Assembly (NCBI GenBank): GCA_028684065.1
Contig: JAQUGO010000005.1
Span: 62,001-126,000 of the forward strand
Source of the DNA: Sulfurospirillaceae bacterium
GTDB lineage: Bacteria; Campylobacterota; Campylobacteria; Campylobacterales; Sulfurospirillaceae
Direction: 5' to 3'
DNA: 64,000 nucleotides
A program made the translations under genes and the position numbers. The notes beneath the pieces were generated by a model. The model worked only from the letters and a program-made list of their open reading frames with translations, ran no database searches and was not told the DNA's origin. Shown in pieces: positions 10,306 to 22,693 of the stretch (position 1 is the stretch's first letter; the number at the start of each line of letters is the position of its first letter).

Positions 10306-12305
10306 TCTTTTGTTAAATTTTTTTCTATCACATCTATATACGCTGAAGCTATCTTCGTTATTTCATCTAAAACAATTTTATCAATTGCTTTGATATGGTT
10401 TTTTTCATTTTTAAGATTTGATGTATTAAATGTATCAAATAGAAAACTAAGAGAAATTTTAAAGTATTCGAGAAATATCTCTGCAATGTCAGATTTTTCT
10501 TCCTTATCCATTTCACAGATTTCTTGCATAAATGGAATCAGTTTTTTAAACAAATAATTATTGACTTCTTTTGATGTAACATGACGCATGTTATTACATT
10601 TATCTAATATATATTTTGCTTTTTCAAGTTGGTCTTGAATATTTTTTTTATCAATACTTCTGCATTCACAAGAGCTATTTTTCTGCAAAAAGTTACCAAA
10701 CGCTTTTTTTAATGAAAGACAATCTATAGTTTGTAAAACATTTTTTGAAATACTTTCTATTTTTAAAGGAATAGTTCCCTCTAAAAAGGCTCCATTGGAT
10801 AGATTATAAACGGTTTGGTCGGTTTGCTTATAATAAGCTAAGGCCTTAGCAAATTGAGTAATGGACAATCTAAAACTTGGTGTAGTAGGAATACTCTGTA
10901 TAAAATTTCCTTCTACATAACAAATTGATTTTTGAAACTGGATACTCTCTTCATTATTATCTGTTGCAAGTGTTTGATGTGCAATATGTAAATCAATATG
11001 GTCTTTCATTGTTGTAGGGTCTAAAGCAAGGTCTAAGCCTATAATATATACATTTTTTGCTCCTAAAATCAAAGGCAATATAGTAGCATACTCACCAATA
11101 CTTGGAAGATCAAAAAAACCATGGTTAGCTTTAAATGAAGTTGATTCTTCAATAAAAAAGAGTTTTTCTTTTTTGAGTTTATTTACGAGGTCTTGATGCA
11201 CATTGGAGCCCAAAATAAACATTGATGAATCAAAATATGACACATTAAGATTATCAAGCAAAAGAGTTGAATGTGCTTGTGGGTCTATATGAATAACGAG
11301 GTCAACACGAATGTTATGATACGATAAATGCCTGCATGATGATAAAACTGCTACGATAAAGAAGTTTTCTTGATTGTTTTTAATCCACTCTGTATTATGT
11401 TGAAGTGATGGACCTGAAGCTAAAACAAGAATAGGTTTTGTTGACAAAGGGGTATCGCAATAGGTTTTTGATATATCTAAAAAACAATAATTTTGAGTAA
11501 TTTTCTGAATCGTGCCCAAAGAGCGTGCCATAAATGCTTGATAGGGATAAGCTATACAGTTTTGGGACAAGGTAATACTTTGAAAAATTTTCAAATCTTC
11601 TTCGTAACTGTTACTAAAGGGTGTAAATTTAATATAGAGGTTATAGTTAAATGCTTCATTTAAAAAGTTAAAAAAAGAAGCTTGTGTGTCGCTGTAGTTT
11701 TGCATAATAGAAAAATAGCAGATACAATTTTTAGCCACTAGACTATAGTCTGTTATGAATAATGAAAGCCTAAATAATTCTAAATTATGTTCATGAATAA
11801 AAGCAACTTTAATATCGTGAGTTTCAATGATATCTTTTACATGTAAGCCTAATCCTACACCGAAAAAAATATATTTGTATAATTTCTCCATTTCAGAGTT
11901 ATCTTTAGGGGCAATTTTTGCATTATAATGAATAAGTTTGGCTGTGGCCCATAAGGAGCTATGAAAATTTTTAAAATTTCCAATTTCTTCTAATTCTTCT
12001 TCTTTAATAAGAAAACGTTGTTGTGCTTCAAAAACAGCACCTGACCTTTTCTTATCTACTGTCCGTAAAAGTTTTTCAGTATATTTGTTAGAGTTTTCTC
12101 CGTACAAAAAACAACCCGTAGATAATTCTTGCACGTCAAAATAACCTTCTTCTTTATATTCTAAAGCATAGTGTTCTTTGTATATTTCTTGAGATATGGA
12201 CGCTTCTAGCGTTATAATTCTTTTATAAAGTTCTGAATGGTTTTGTTCAAAATACAAAAGATTTGATTGATACGTTTGAAAGGCTACATTTTCTATGTTA
12301 TCCAT
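10302..12305 (-). CDS. Maf (motility-associated factor)/DUF115 family flagellin glycosyltransferase-like protein
   Basis: KPILVLASGPSLQHNTEWIKNN, VDLVIHIDPQ, NVYIIGLDLAL; located beside flagellin and pse genes. Confidence 0.88.
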   Translation of the reverse strand: MDNIENVAFQTYQSNLLYFEQNHSELYKRIITLEASISQEIYKEHYALEYKEEGYFDVQELSTGCFLYGENSNKYTEKLLRTVDKKRSGAVFEAQQRFLIKEEELEEIGNFKNFHSSLWATAKLIHYNAKIAPKDNSEMEKLYKYIFFGVGLGLHVKDIIETHDIKVAFIHEHNLELFRLSLFITDYSLVAKNCICYFSIMQNYSDTQASFFNFLNEAFNYNLYIKFTPFSNSYEEDLKIFQSITLSQNCIAYPYQAFMARSLGTIQKITQNYCFLDISKTYCDTPLSTKPILVLASGPSLQHNTEWIKNNQENFFIVAVLSSCRHLSYHNIRVDLVIHIDPQAHSTLLLDNLNVSYFDSSMFILGSNVHQDLVNKLKKEKLFFIEESTSFKANHGFFDLPSIGEYATILPLILGAKNVYIIGLDLALDPTTMKDHIDLHIAHQTLATDNNEESIQFQKSICYVEGNFIQSIPTTPSFRLSITQFAKALAYYKQTDQTVYNLSNGAFLEGTIPLKIESISKNVLQTIDCLSLKKAFGNFLQKNSSCECRSIDKKNIQDQLEKAKYILDKCNNMRHVTSKEVNNYLFKKLIPFMQEICEMDKEEKSDIAEIFLEYFKISLSFLFDTFNTSNLKNEKNHIKAIDKIVLDEITKIASAYIDVIEKNLTKE

Positions 12306-12929
12306 TTAAAAACTTTTTTTCATTAAAAACCAGGTTGCATCACCTTGAGGGAAAACAGGATCACGATGATAAGTGAATCCATAATCTATTAATTCTAAAT
12401 CACTATAGATATCCATCATTTCTCCAGCAAAATCTCGTTTAAATAGTTTACCTTCATGGTTTCTATATGGTATCTCAACGGGCGTTGGATTATAGTATTC
12501 GACTAAGCAGATATATTTTTTTGATGAAGTATATATTTTTTCATAAACATTTTGAAGCTCATCCGGATTTATATGAATCAACACACCCTTTATTAAACTG
12601 AAATCTCTTTGATAGTCTGTTGTAAAGTCTAGAATTGATTGGTGATATATTTTTAAATTATCAATTTTCTTTAATTCTTTTACCGCATTGCTATTGATTT
12701 CTATAGCAGACAGCTCAACATTAGGCAATAAATTGCTAAGCGCATGTAAATTAAGACCAATATTGGACCCAAATTCTAAAATAGAGGTTACATTTTGTGT
12801 GCGAGATAAAATTTTTGAAAACATGACTATGTTAGAGGCTATAATTTTCTTTTCATTATTACGCAATATATATTCATCTCCAAATTGTCCCGCCCAAAAT
12901 TCTTCTTGTTCTGTTTTATAGTTTTTCAT
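12306..12929 (-). CDS. Pseudaminic acid biosynthesis-associated SAM-dependent methylase
   Basis: KTEQEEFWAGQFGDEYILRN start and ILEFGSNIGLNLHAL SAM motif; adjacent to pse genes. Confidence 0.82.
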   Translation of the reverse strand: MKNYKTEQEEFWAGQFGDEYILRNNEKKIIASNIVMFSKILSRTQNVTSILEFGSNIGLNLHALSNLLPNVELSAIEINSNAVKELKKIDNLKIYHQSILDFTTDYQRDFSLIKGVLIHINPDELQNVYEKIYTSSKKYICLVEYYNPTPVEIPYRNHEGKLFKRDFAGEMMDIYSDLELIDYGFTYHRDPVFPQGDATWFLMKKSF

Positions 12930-12982
12930 GTTGTCCCTCTAGTTTTATTTGTAAAAAAAGCAATTCTAATTCCAAAGAAAGC

Positions 12983-14020
12983 TTAAAAAATGTCTTCTTC
13001 TTTGAGTCTTCCACCAAAAGGGATATTTCTCATTGAACATTTACCCAAAGTATTGTTTAGATGTTTTGGATGAAGGCCGTATCCTGGGCGAACGGAACGA
13101 ATATTTTCAAGCGTGAAGATTTCACCTTTTTTGATATCTTGCGAGGCGTAAAGGCTTCGTGAAAAAGCTCTACCTTTTATAACTTTTTCATCCATATTAT
13201 ATGTTGGTTTGCCAAGGAGTTTTTCGGTATCACGAACGGCTTGTACCATCTGTGTAAAGGCTTTAACATCAAGTGAAAAACTAGCGTCCGCTCCGCCTAT
13301 GGACGCATCCAAAATAAAATGTTTTTCGATGATTTTTGCACCCAAAGCAACTGCTGCGATGGGTGCTGTAATGCCTAGTGTATGGTCAGAAAATCCAGCG
13401 ATAACACCAAATTTTTGAGCTAAATCAGGTATTGTTAAAAGATTGGCACCCTCTAGTGGTGCTGGATAGGAGGAGGTGCATTGGAGCAAAATAATATTGT
13501 GGTTATGTTCCTCTTTACAAATGGCGACAACGTCTTTAATTTCTTGCAGTGTAGCGATGCCTGTGGAGATGATGATAGGTTTGTGTTTGGAAGCGATGTA
13601 TCGCACCAATTCATAGTCTGTTATCTCAAAACTTGCTACTTTGTAAGCAGGAGGATTGAGGGTTTCTAAAAAGTCCACAGCACTTTTGTCAAATGGAGTC
13701 GAAAAGCACAAAAGTCCCTCTTCTTTGGCAACCTCAAAAAGCTCTTTGTGCCACTCCCACGGCGTGTAAGCTTCTTGGTAGAGTGCGTAAAGGGTTTTGT
13801 TATCCCACAGCGTACCACCTTTAACGACAAAATCTTCTTTATCGCAATTAAGGGTCAAAGTATCGGCGGTGTAGGTTTGCAGTTTGATGGCATCAGCCCC
13901 CGCTTTTTTGGCAGCACGAATGGTTTCTTTGGCTATTTCTATATTATTCCCATGATTGGCGGAAAGTTCCGCGATAATGAGTGTTCGTGTCGTTTTTAAA
14001 TCAAAGTGACCTATTTTCAT
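12983..14020 (-). CDS. pseI: Pseudaminic acid synthase (NeuB family)
   Basis: IIAELSANHGNNIEIAKETIRAAKKAGADAIKLQTY, GFSDHTLG, C-terminal SAF domain. Confidence 0.94.
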   Translation of the reverse strand: MKIGHFDLKTTRTLIIAELSANHGNNIEIAKETIRAAKKAGADAIKLQTYTADTLTLNCDKEDFVVKGGTLWDNKTLYALYQEAYTPWEWHKELFEVAKEEGLLCFSTPFDKSAVDFLETLNPPAYKVASFEITDYELVRYIASKHKPIIISTGIATLQEIKDVVAICKEEHNHNIILLQCTSSYPAPLEGANLLTIPDLAQKFGVIAGFSDHTLGITAPIAAVALGAKIIEKHFILDASIGGADASFSLDVKAFTQMVQAVRDTEKLLGKPTYNMDEKVIKGRAFSRSLYASQDIKKGEIFTLENIRSVRPGYGLHPKHLNNTLGKCSMRNIPFGGRLKEEDIF

Positions 14021-14025
14021 GTTTA

Positions 14026-14571
14026 TTAAATCCTATTGATTATTTTTTCTAAGTATGGACGTTTTTCAATCCATTCTTCATGTAAAATACCTAATAAAAC
14101 AACATCTACTCTTTTATTGTCTTTGATAATATTTTTTCTTTTTATTCCTTCAATAATAAAGCCAAATTTTTGATGGAGTTTAACTACTAATGGATTAGTT
14201 TCAAGAACTTCACAATTCAGTTTTATAAGTTTAAATGTATTAAAAATAAAATTCAAGAAATGATATTCTAAGGCAGCACCTAGGCCTTTATGGGAGAGAT
14301 AATTAGGGTTTAAATAAAAAGCCCAATCGGCAGTTGACCAGAGAGGTTTATAATTATTAAGTGAGACTAAACCAATTGGAATGTTATCATTAAAAGCAAT
14401 ATAAACATGATTTGTATGAGTTTCATGAAGCGAGGTTAGCCATTGATTATGTTCATCACTTGAAATGGTATGATCACTGTACATATTCTTTCTTATTTCA
14501 CTATGATTTCGCCAGTTTCTTACTTCTTGTTGAAGTTCAATAGGGCAAGATAAAATATTTTTAAATATCAT
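14026..14571 (-). CDS. pseH: GNAT N-acetyltransferase, PseH-like
   Basis: GNAT fold features (WAFYLNP...GLGAALEYHFLNFIF...HQKFGFIIEGIKRKN) between pseI and pseG. Confidence 0.85.
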   Translation of the reverse strand: MIFKNILSCPIELQQEVRNWRNHSEIRKNMYSDHTISSDEHNQWLTSLHETHTNHVYIAFNDNIPIGLVSLNNYKPLWSTADWAFYLNPNYLSHKGLGAALEYHFLNFIFNTFKLIKLNCEVLETNPLVVKLHQKFGFIIEGIKRKNIIKDNKRVDVVLLGILHEEWIEKRPYLEKIINRI

Positions 14572-15200
14572 GGTTCTACCTTTTCAATTTTAAGGGTATA
14601 TTTAATTTGATTTAATTCAAAGTAAGCAGGATAAAGCTCATTATCGCAAATTCGTAAAAGATTAAATTGTTCATAAATGCTTTTATGGATATCTAGTTTA
14701 TTATCAGAAGCTATGCGTTTGTGGTAATAGCTTGGACTACCTATTTGCGGATATGCTTTTTTGTAGATTGTATAATTTTGAATGAATTCTAAACACATTT
14801 GACTAACAAATTGCGCTTCCTTCTTTCTTAATTCATCATGCAATTCAAAGCCTGTCAGTGTCAGTATCCTTTGCATATAAATATCCCCATCATCTATGCC
14901 TTGAGAGGCTTCAAACATTGAAAAGGGAATCTCATTTTTACCTTCTAATATTTGCCAAAACATGGGTGCCCAACCTTTGCCTTTGGGTAATGCTGAAGCA
15001 TGTATGACGATGTTATGTTTGTGTTTTTGTAGGTATTCTTTTTCGATGAGACAGTGGTAACTCAAAATCAAAACGAGGGAATAATTTTCTTCTATTTCTT
15101 TATGATTAAAAAAGAGCTTAGAGCCTTGGATTGTTGTTTCAAGCTTTTGTGCATAAGGGACAAACCATTGATTTTGTGAGGTTAGAATTGCAACTTTCAT
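14568..15200 (-). CDS. Formyltransferase-like protein (methionyl-tRNA formyltransferase fold) in the pse operon
   Basis: NIVIHASALPKGKGWAPMFWQI and GIDDGDIY match the formyltransferase catalytic H/SLLP-RG and D-GDI motifs; 4-nt overlaps with both neighbours. Confidence 0.8.
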   Translation of the reverse strand: MKVAILTSQNQWFVPYAQKLETTIQGSKLFFNHKEIEENYSLVLILSYHCLIEKEYLQKHKHNIVIHASALPKGKGWAPMFWQILEGKNEIPFSMFEASQGIDDGDIYMQRILTLTGFELHDELRKKEAQFVSQMCLEFIQNYTIYKKAYPQIGSPSYYHKRIASDNKLDIHKSIYEQFNLLRICDNELYPAYFELNQIKYTLKIEKVEP

Positions 15201-16075
15201 TTTAAAAACCTTTTAACTTCATACTTGAATGTCGTAGCACTAAATCTTTCTAAGACATGATAATCATGTTGTTTTAAGTATTGGTACATATCGTCTTGAT
15301 TATCGGCAACTTTAATGGCGATAAAGGGTACTTCCATAAAGAGCACTTCGTGCACCATGACGCTGGGCGTTACAATAGCAAGGCGGCTTTGGTGTATCAG
15401 TTTGGCGACTTCATTAGAGTTGACATGTAAAGTAATATTAGGTTTATCATTACTGTAGTTTTGAAGCTCTTCTAAATGAGCATTAGAATGCGTTGTTAGA
15501 ACGCTAACATGCAAAGAGGTTGGTAATGTTTTTAAAATCTTCTGCGTGATATTAGAAGCATCGCTTCCGCCCATCGCAATCAAAACGTCGTAGATTTTTT
15601 CACGCTTACATTTTTTTTCTTCTCTAAATTCATCTCGAATAAGGGTGTAAAGACTGCCACAACGAAGTTCACAATGCAGTGGCACTAAATCTTTATAGCG
15701 TTTTTTATCGGCTGAGATATTATGATTGAGTAAAATATCGCAATAATGCGGTTGATAAGTATCATCAAAAGAGAGAATTTCGACTCCCGTAGCACTTTTG
15801 ACTTTTTGCTCAAAATGCACATCAATGCCATAATGGTCAATCACTAAAAGCTTTACATGTAAAGCTTTTATAAGGGCTATCAGTTCATTCGCATCATTTG
15901 ATTTTAAAATCTTGACTTCATAGGGAATGCTAGAGATGATATTGCCTTCTAAATTCTGGCATGCAAAAAAGACTTCACCCTCTAAATTTTTGGCTAACAC
16001 CAAATCGCGCATAATATGCCCAAGACCGATGGTGCTTGAACTATCAGCCCTTATAAGCGTTTTCATGCAATCCAA
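15197..16075 (-). CDS. pseG: UDP-2,4-diacetamido-2,4,6-trideoxy-beta-L-altropyranose hydrolase
   Basis: IRADSSSTIGLGHIMRDLVLA, VLIAMGGSDASNIT. Confidence 0.9.
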   Translation of the reverse strand: MDCMKTLIRADSSSTIGLGHIMRDLVLAKNLEGEVFFACQNLEGNIISSIPYEVKILKSNDANELIALIKALHVKLLVIDHYGIDVHFEQKVKSATGVEILSFDDTYQPHYCDILLNHNISADKKRYKDLVPLHCELRCGSLYTLIRDEFREEKKCKREKIYDVLIAMGGSDASNITQKILKTLPTSLHVSVLTTHSNAHLEELQNYSNDKPNITLHVNSNEVAKLIHQSRLAIVTPSVMVHEVLFMEVPFIAIKVADNQDDMYQYLKQHDYHVLERFSATTFKYEVKRFLK

Positions 16076-16747
16076 GCGCTTTATACATAAACTCAGCCCT
16101 TATCCAATCCTCTGGGGTGTCAATGTCTTGTACTAAATGACGAGGCAAAAGAACGGCTGTGGAGTGTGGAGCAAAAATAATTTGAGCTTCCAACCATGCT
16201 TCTGGAGTGCCCCAATAAAACTGTCCTGCATCGTGGTAAGCCTCTTCTAACTCTTGGGAACGCACCGCAAAATTCTCAGGGGAAAACATCTCAACGCGAT
16301 CTTCTTTAGTCAAACGGATAGCACGTTGAATTGGGAAGGGAAAGCTGGTTGCACTAAAGGCATAGGAGGCTTTGGTCCGTTTAAGCTTTTCATACGCTTC
16401 TTTGATAAACATCGGGTGCACAAAAGGGGCTGTAGCATAGATGCAACAAATGGCTTCGAGCTGAGATAACTCAGGACATGTCGTGCGAATGGCATGCGCA
16501 ATGACAGGAATCGTTGTGGTATGGTCATCACTGAGTTCACGAGGACGCATAAAAGGAATGTCAGCACCATACCTCTTAGCAATTTCAGCAATTTCCTCAT
16601 CATCTGTGCTCACAACAATTTTATCAAAAAGCCCGCTTTGCTTGGCCGCTTCGATACTATAAGCAATCATGGGTTTACCACAAAATTCTTTAATGTTTTT
16701 GCGAGGGATACGTTTACTCCCACCCCTTGCAGGGATGATAGCGAGTC

Positions 16748-16751
<4 letters not shown>
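16044..16751 (-). CDS. pseF: Pseudaminic acid cytidylyltransferase
   Basis: MRLAIIPARGGSKRIPRKNIKEFCGKPMIAYSIEAA; start reassigned to ATG at 16751. Confidence 0.93.
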
Positions 16752-18885
<2,134 letters not shown>

Positions 18886-18932
18886 TTAAGCAATTTCGAT
18901 TCCATAAGTTTGAAATATTTACAGAATGGGTG

Positions 18933-18938
18933 TATAAT
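18933..18938 (+). promoter_or_regulatory. Putative sigma-70 -10 box upstream of flaC-like gene
   Basis: TGTATAATAA (TATAAT), 29 nt before ATG, with AAGGAGG RBS-like sequence downstream. Confidence 0.55.
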
Positions 18939-18966
18939 AAAACAGAACAATAAGAAGGAGGCTATT

Positions 18967-19686
18967 ATGCAAGTAGGCAGTAGTTTCAATACATCGGTTA
19001 GTAATTTTGTAAGCAATAATAAAACTGAGGCTGAAAAGGCATTATCTAAAATTGTAGCAGTCAAAGAGCTCACGGGTAAAGATAATGCAAACCTTATGAT
19101 TTCAGATTCATTGGCATCGCAAATTTCAGCACTGACCCAAGGTATTCAAAACAGTAACGATGCTATTGGTATGTATCAAATTGCAGATAGTTCCATCAAT
19201 GCACTCAGTATTGGAACCGACAAAATGAATGATTTATCGGTGCGTTATAATAGTGATGTGCTCAATGCCTCACAAAAAGATATGCTTAAAAATGAGTTTT
19301 CATCTGTAGCAAAAAGTATGCAAGATACACTTTCGCAATCAACCTACAATGGGCAAAATGTGCTCTCTTCAGCTTTAGGTCTTGAAGTTAAAGGGCTCGA
19401 TACACTTTCCATTGATAATCAACAAGGCATTACAGATTTTCAAGGAAACTTGACATCACTTAGTTCTGAGATAGGTTCAAAAATACAATTATATGAAGTT
19501 GGCATTACGAATGCACTTTCTGCCGTATCAAATCTTACCAGTGCTAATGCTCAAATATCCGAAACGCCAATGGACCAAAAGATAATGGATTTGGCACAAA
19601 GTCAAATCAAACTTGATAGCTCTATAATGGCACAAGTGCATCAAACATCTCTAATGCAACAACAAATCTCTACACTATTGGCCTAA
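18967..19686 (+). CDS. flaC: FlaC-like short flagellin-related protein
   Basis: KALSKIVAVKELTGKDNANLMISDSLASQISALTQGIQNSNDAIGMYQIADSSINAL and STYNGQNVL resemble FlaC; no large D2/D3 insert. ATG at 18967 preferred. Confidence 0.82.
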   Translation: MQVGSSFNTSVSNFVSNNKTEAEKALSKIVAVKELTGKDNANLMISDSLASQISALTQGIQNSNDAIGMYQIADSSINALSIGTDKMNDLSVRYNSDVLNASQKDMLKNEFSSVAKSMQDTLSQSTYNGQNVLSSALGLEVKGLDTLSIDNQQGITDFQGNLTSLSSEIGSKIQLYEVGITNALSAVSNLTSANAQISETPMDQKIMDLAQSQIKLDSSIMAQVHQTSLMQQQISTLLA

Positions 19687-20270
19687 TGCTCAATAACCAT
19701 ACGTTTTACTCTGGGGCGTACACAAAACACGGTGTTTCCCCTCAAGGTGTTAATTGGCACTCTCAGGAGACGCAAGAGATTCGTTTTCAAGTGATTGTTA
19801 ATCTGCTTAAAAATGAACTATATGAGAGTTCGATAGCCGACGCAGGGTGTGGTTTTGGTGATTTTTACCTCTTTTTACATGCCCAAGGTTTGGCCCCTAA
19901 ACATTATATTGGTATTGATGTAATGGAAGAGTTTTTAGAGGTTGCTAAAAAGCGTTTGGAACATGCAAGAGGATGTAGCTTTGCGTGTAAGGATGTACTC
20001 AAAGAACCATTACCTCGTGTAGATTGGTATGTGTGCAGTGGTGCACTCAATATTTTAAGTGATTTTAACACATGGCTTTTTATTGAAAAGATGTTACTGT
20101 ATGCTAGAAAAGGTGTTGTCTTTAATATTTTGCAAGGTAGGCGAGGTGGATCTGATTTTAATTATAAAGAGAAAGAAGAAATGGTCAATTTTCTTGAAGA
20201 AAAAGGGCTTGAATATGAGATTATCGAAGGATATCTCGAAAAAGATATGACCATAAAGGTAAAAGTATGA
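19686..20270 (+). CDS. Class I SAM-dependent methyltransferase
   Basis: IADAGCGFGDFYLFL SAM motif I; start codon overlaps the flaC stop (TAATG). Confidence 0.8.
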   Translation: MLNNHTFYSGAYTKHGVSPQGVNWHSQETQEIRFQVIVNLLKNELYESSIADAGCGFGDFYLFLHAQGLAPKHYIGIDVMEEFLEVAKKRLEHARGCSFACKDVLKEPLPRVDWYVCSGALNILSDFNTWLFIEKMLLYARKGVVFNILQGRRGGSDFNYKEKEEMVNFLEEKGLEYEIIEGYLEKDMTIKVKV

Positions 20271-21061
20271 GAAAAGTTGTAATGCGTTTAGCATGGACGA
20301 TAAGTTTATTATATATCATAGCTATGGGCTACTTATACACGATGCAAGATGCTCTAGTGTTTAATGCTCAAGCTATCGAGAAACAAGACAAAGTGAGTGG
20401 CGTAAATATCGAAACTATAAGTTTACATGTAAGTGATGAAGCCATATTGGATGGCATCTATAAAAAATCTGAGAATGCAGGGGCTCCACTGATTATTTAT
20501 TTTGGTGGTAATGCTGATGATGCAACGCGTTTTGTTCTACATGTAGAGCATATCCGTGGATACGACATTGTTGCATTGAACTACCGAGGTTATCTAGGCA
20601 GTAGTGGAAAGCCAAGTGAAAAAGCCTTGTTTGAAGATGCCCTTAAAATTTATGATACCTATGCCAAAGATAAATCTGTTATCCTCATTGGTCGAAGTTT
20701 GGGCACAGGTGTAGCAAGTTACGTTGCTTCTCAACGGGACGTTAAAGGTGTCGTATTGATAACACCATATGATTCAATCGTCTCTGTTGCTAAACATCAA
20801 TACCCTTTTTTCCCCATAGAGGTGCTCTTAAAACATAAATTTGAAACACTCAATTATATACCTTCAATTAAAGCACCGATTGCAATTATTGAAGTTAAAA
20901 ACGATACAACAATTCCACGTTATCATTTAGAAAAATTATTGGAAAAACTACCTGCTACAACTCTACATGTAACACTTAACAATACAACGCATGGTAAGGT
21001 ATTAGAAGCGAGTGATTTTGAAAAAGAGCTTATCAATATTTTAGGAAAACTCAGTGAATAA
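20267..21061 (+). CDS. Alpha/beta hydrolase (Bem46-like)
   Basis: N-terminal TM; LNYRGYLGSSGKPSE, ILIGRSLGTGVASYVAS (GxSxG). Confidence 0.85.
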   Translation: MRKVVMRLAWTISLLYIIAMGYLYTMQDALVFNAQAIEKQDKVSGVNIETISLHVSDEAILDGIYKKSENAGAPLIIYFGGNADDATRFVLHVEHIRGYDIVALNYRGYLGSSGKPSEKALFEDALKIYDTYAKDKSVILIGRSLGTGVASYVASQRDVKGVVLITPYDSIVSVAKHQYPFFPIEVLLKHKFETLNYIPSIKAPIAIIEVKNDTTIPRYHLEKLLEKLPATTLHVTLNNTTHGKVLEASDFEKELINILGKLSE

Positions 21062-22226
21062 ATGTTATGTCAAGCACGCTATCGTTTCCAAAATTAAGCG
21101 GTTCCATCCATGGATTTATGCCAATGAGATAGAGTCTTCGCTTGAAGAGTTTAAAAGCGGCGAATTGGTCGCTCTGTTTTCCAAGAAAGAGGGCTTTTTA
21201 GGAACAGCGTATGTGAATCCAAAATGCACGATTTTTGGGCGTATTCTTTGCTTTGGTAAAGAAGAGGTGAGTAAAGCTTTATTTGCCAAACGCATTGCCA
21301 AAGCGATAGCCAAACGCTCTTCATTGCTCACAAACACCAATGCGGTTCGGTTGATTCACTCTGAAGCGGATTTTTTACCAGGCTTGATTGTCGATAAGTA
21401 TGGCGATGCTCTTTCGATTCAAATCAACACAGCAGGCATGGAGGCTTATCGCCACAGTATCTTAGAAAGTTTACATCATGAACTGCACCCTTCGTGGATC
21501 ATTGAAAAGTCTGATAGTCATTCACGCAGTATTGAAGGGTTGGAAAATACCAATGGTACGATTTTTGGAGAGCCGCAAAAATGTTTTGTGGTAAAAGAAC
21601 AAGCCATCTCGTTTTTAGTCGATATCGAAGAGTCTCAAAAAACAGGCTTTTACCTAGATCAGCGTAAAAATAGAGCACTTTGTGCTAGCTATATTAAAGA
21701 AGGCGATACAGTGCTTGATTTGTGTTGTAATGTGGGTGGTTTTGGACTATACGCCTTGGCTAGTGGAGCGCACAAAGCAGTTTTTGTGGATATATCTGAA
21801 CCTGCAATAGCGCAAACCAAAGAAAATCTCAAAGCCAATGGTTTTAAACAATATGAAGCGTATGCGCAAGATGCTTTTGAGTTTATGAAAATACAAAAAT
21901 ACCGCGATATTTTTGATATGGTTATCGTCGATCCCCCTTCATTTGCCAAAACTAAAGAGCAAGCTAGAGGTGCTAAAAGAGGGTTCAAACATCTTCTCAT
22001 GGAATCCGTACGTGCGCTTAAAGATGGTGGTTTAGTCGCTCTTTTTTCCTGTTCATTTCACATCGGCAAAACCGAATTGATAGAGCTTGCCATGGAAGTA
22101 TCGCAAGATTTACGCGTACAATTCACCTTACTCGAAGAGATGCGCCAAGACAGCGACCATCCTTGTTTACTCAGTGCAAGTGCCTCATTTTATTTAAATG
22201 GGCTGTTGATGAGGGTTGAGAAGTAG
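21054..22226 (+). CDS. Class I SAM-dependent rRNA methyltransferase (RlmI-like)
   Basis: PUA-like N-terminus (HPWIYANEIE), VLDLCCNVGGFGLYAL, MVIVDPPSFAK. Confidence 0.88.
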   Translation: MNKCYVKHAIVSKIKRFHPWIYANEIESSLEEFKSGELVALFSKKEGFLGTAYVNPKCTIFGRILCFGKEEVSKALFAKRIAKAIAKRSSLLTNTNAVRLIHSEADFLPGLIVDKYGDALSIQINTAGMEAYRHSILESLHHELHPSWIIEKSDSHSRSIEGLENTNGTIFGEPQKCFVVKEQAISFLVDIEESQKTGFYLDQRKNRALCASYIKEGDTVLDLCCNVGGFGLYALASGAHKAVFVDISEPAIAQTKENLKANGFKQYEAYAQDAFEFMKIQKYRDIFDMVIVDPPSFAKTKEQARGAKRGFKHLLMESVRALKDGGLVALFSCSFHIGKTELIELAMEVSQDLRVQFTLLEEMRQDSDHPCLLSASASFYLNGLLMRVEK

Positions 22227-22228
22227 TA

Positions 22229-22684
22229 TTACACTACTTCAAAATTCCCCTTATCAATAAAATTTAAAAATTCCGCTTTAAATTTAGTACGGTTTTCTGG
22301 CTTTTGAATCCATTCTAGATGAATAGCGCGCTCTGCTTCGATGATAGGAAACCATGTTTTTTGTAAATCGGCATCGAGCATACATCGGTCATAAATAGAC
22401 TCTAAAAAATTCCATACGATGAAGGCATAGATGTCGTATTCGACTACTTGTTCTTCATTACGCATAAAATTTTTGCGTACGACGTGCGGTTTATTAAGGG
22501 CTTCTTTGAGAATCTCAAAATACATTTTATCGATCTCACCGTAATGGACTACTTGCATGGTTTTACGATAGGTTCGCATTGAATATAAAAGTGCAAAGAT
22601 AGCTAATGTGGTAGCAATAACTCCCATAATAGAGCTTAGAGCTGTCCAAAGGGTGTTATAGGTTTCGTTGAAAAAAATATCCAC
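22229..22684 (-). CDS. Hypothetical membrane-anchored protein
   Basis: ORF with one N-terminal TM; fits gene spacing. Confidence 0.6.
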   Translation of the reverse strand: MDIFFNETYNTLWTALSSIMGVIATTLAIFALLYSMRTYRKTMQVVHYGEIDKMYFEILKEALNKPHVVRKNFMRNEEQVVEYDIYAFIVWNFLESIYDRCMLDADLQKTWFPIIEAERAIHLEWIQKPENRTKFKAEFLNFIDKGNFEVV

Positions 22685-22693
22685 AAGAGTTCT

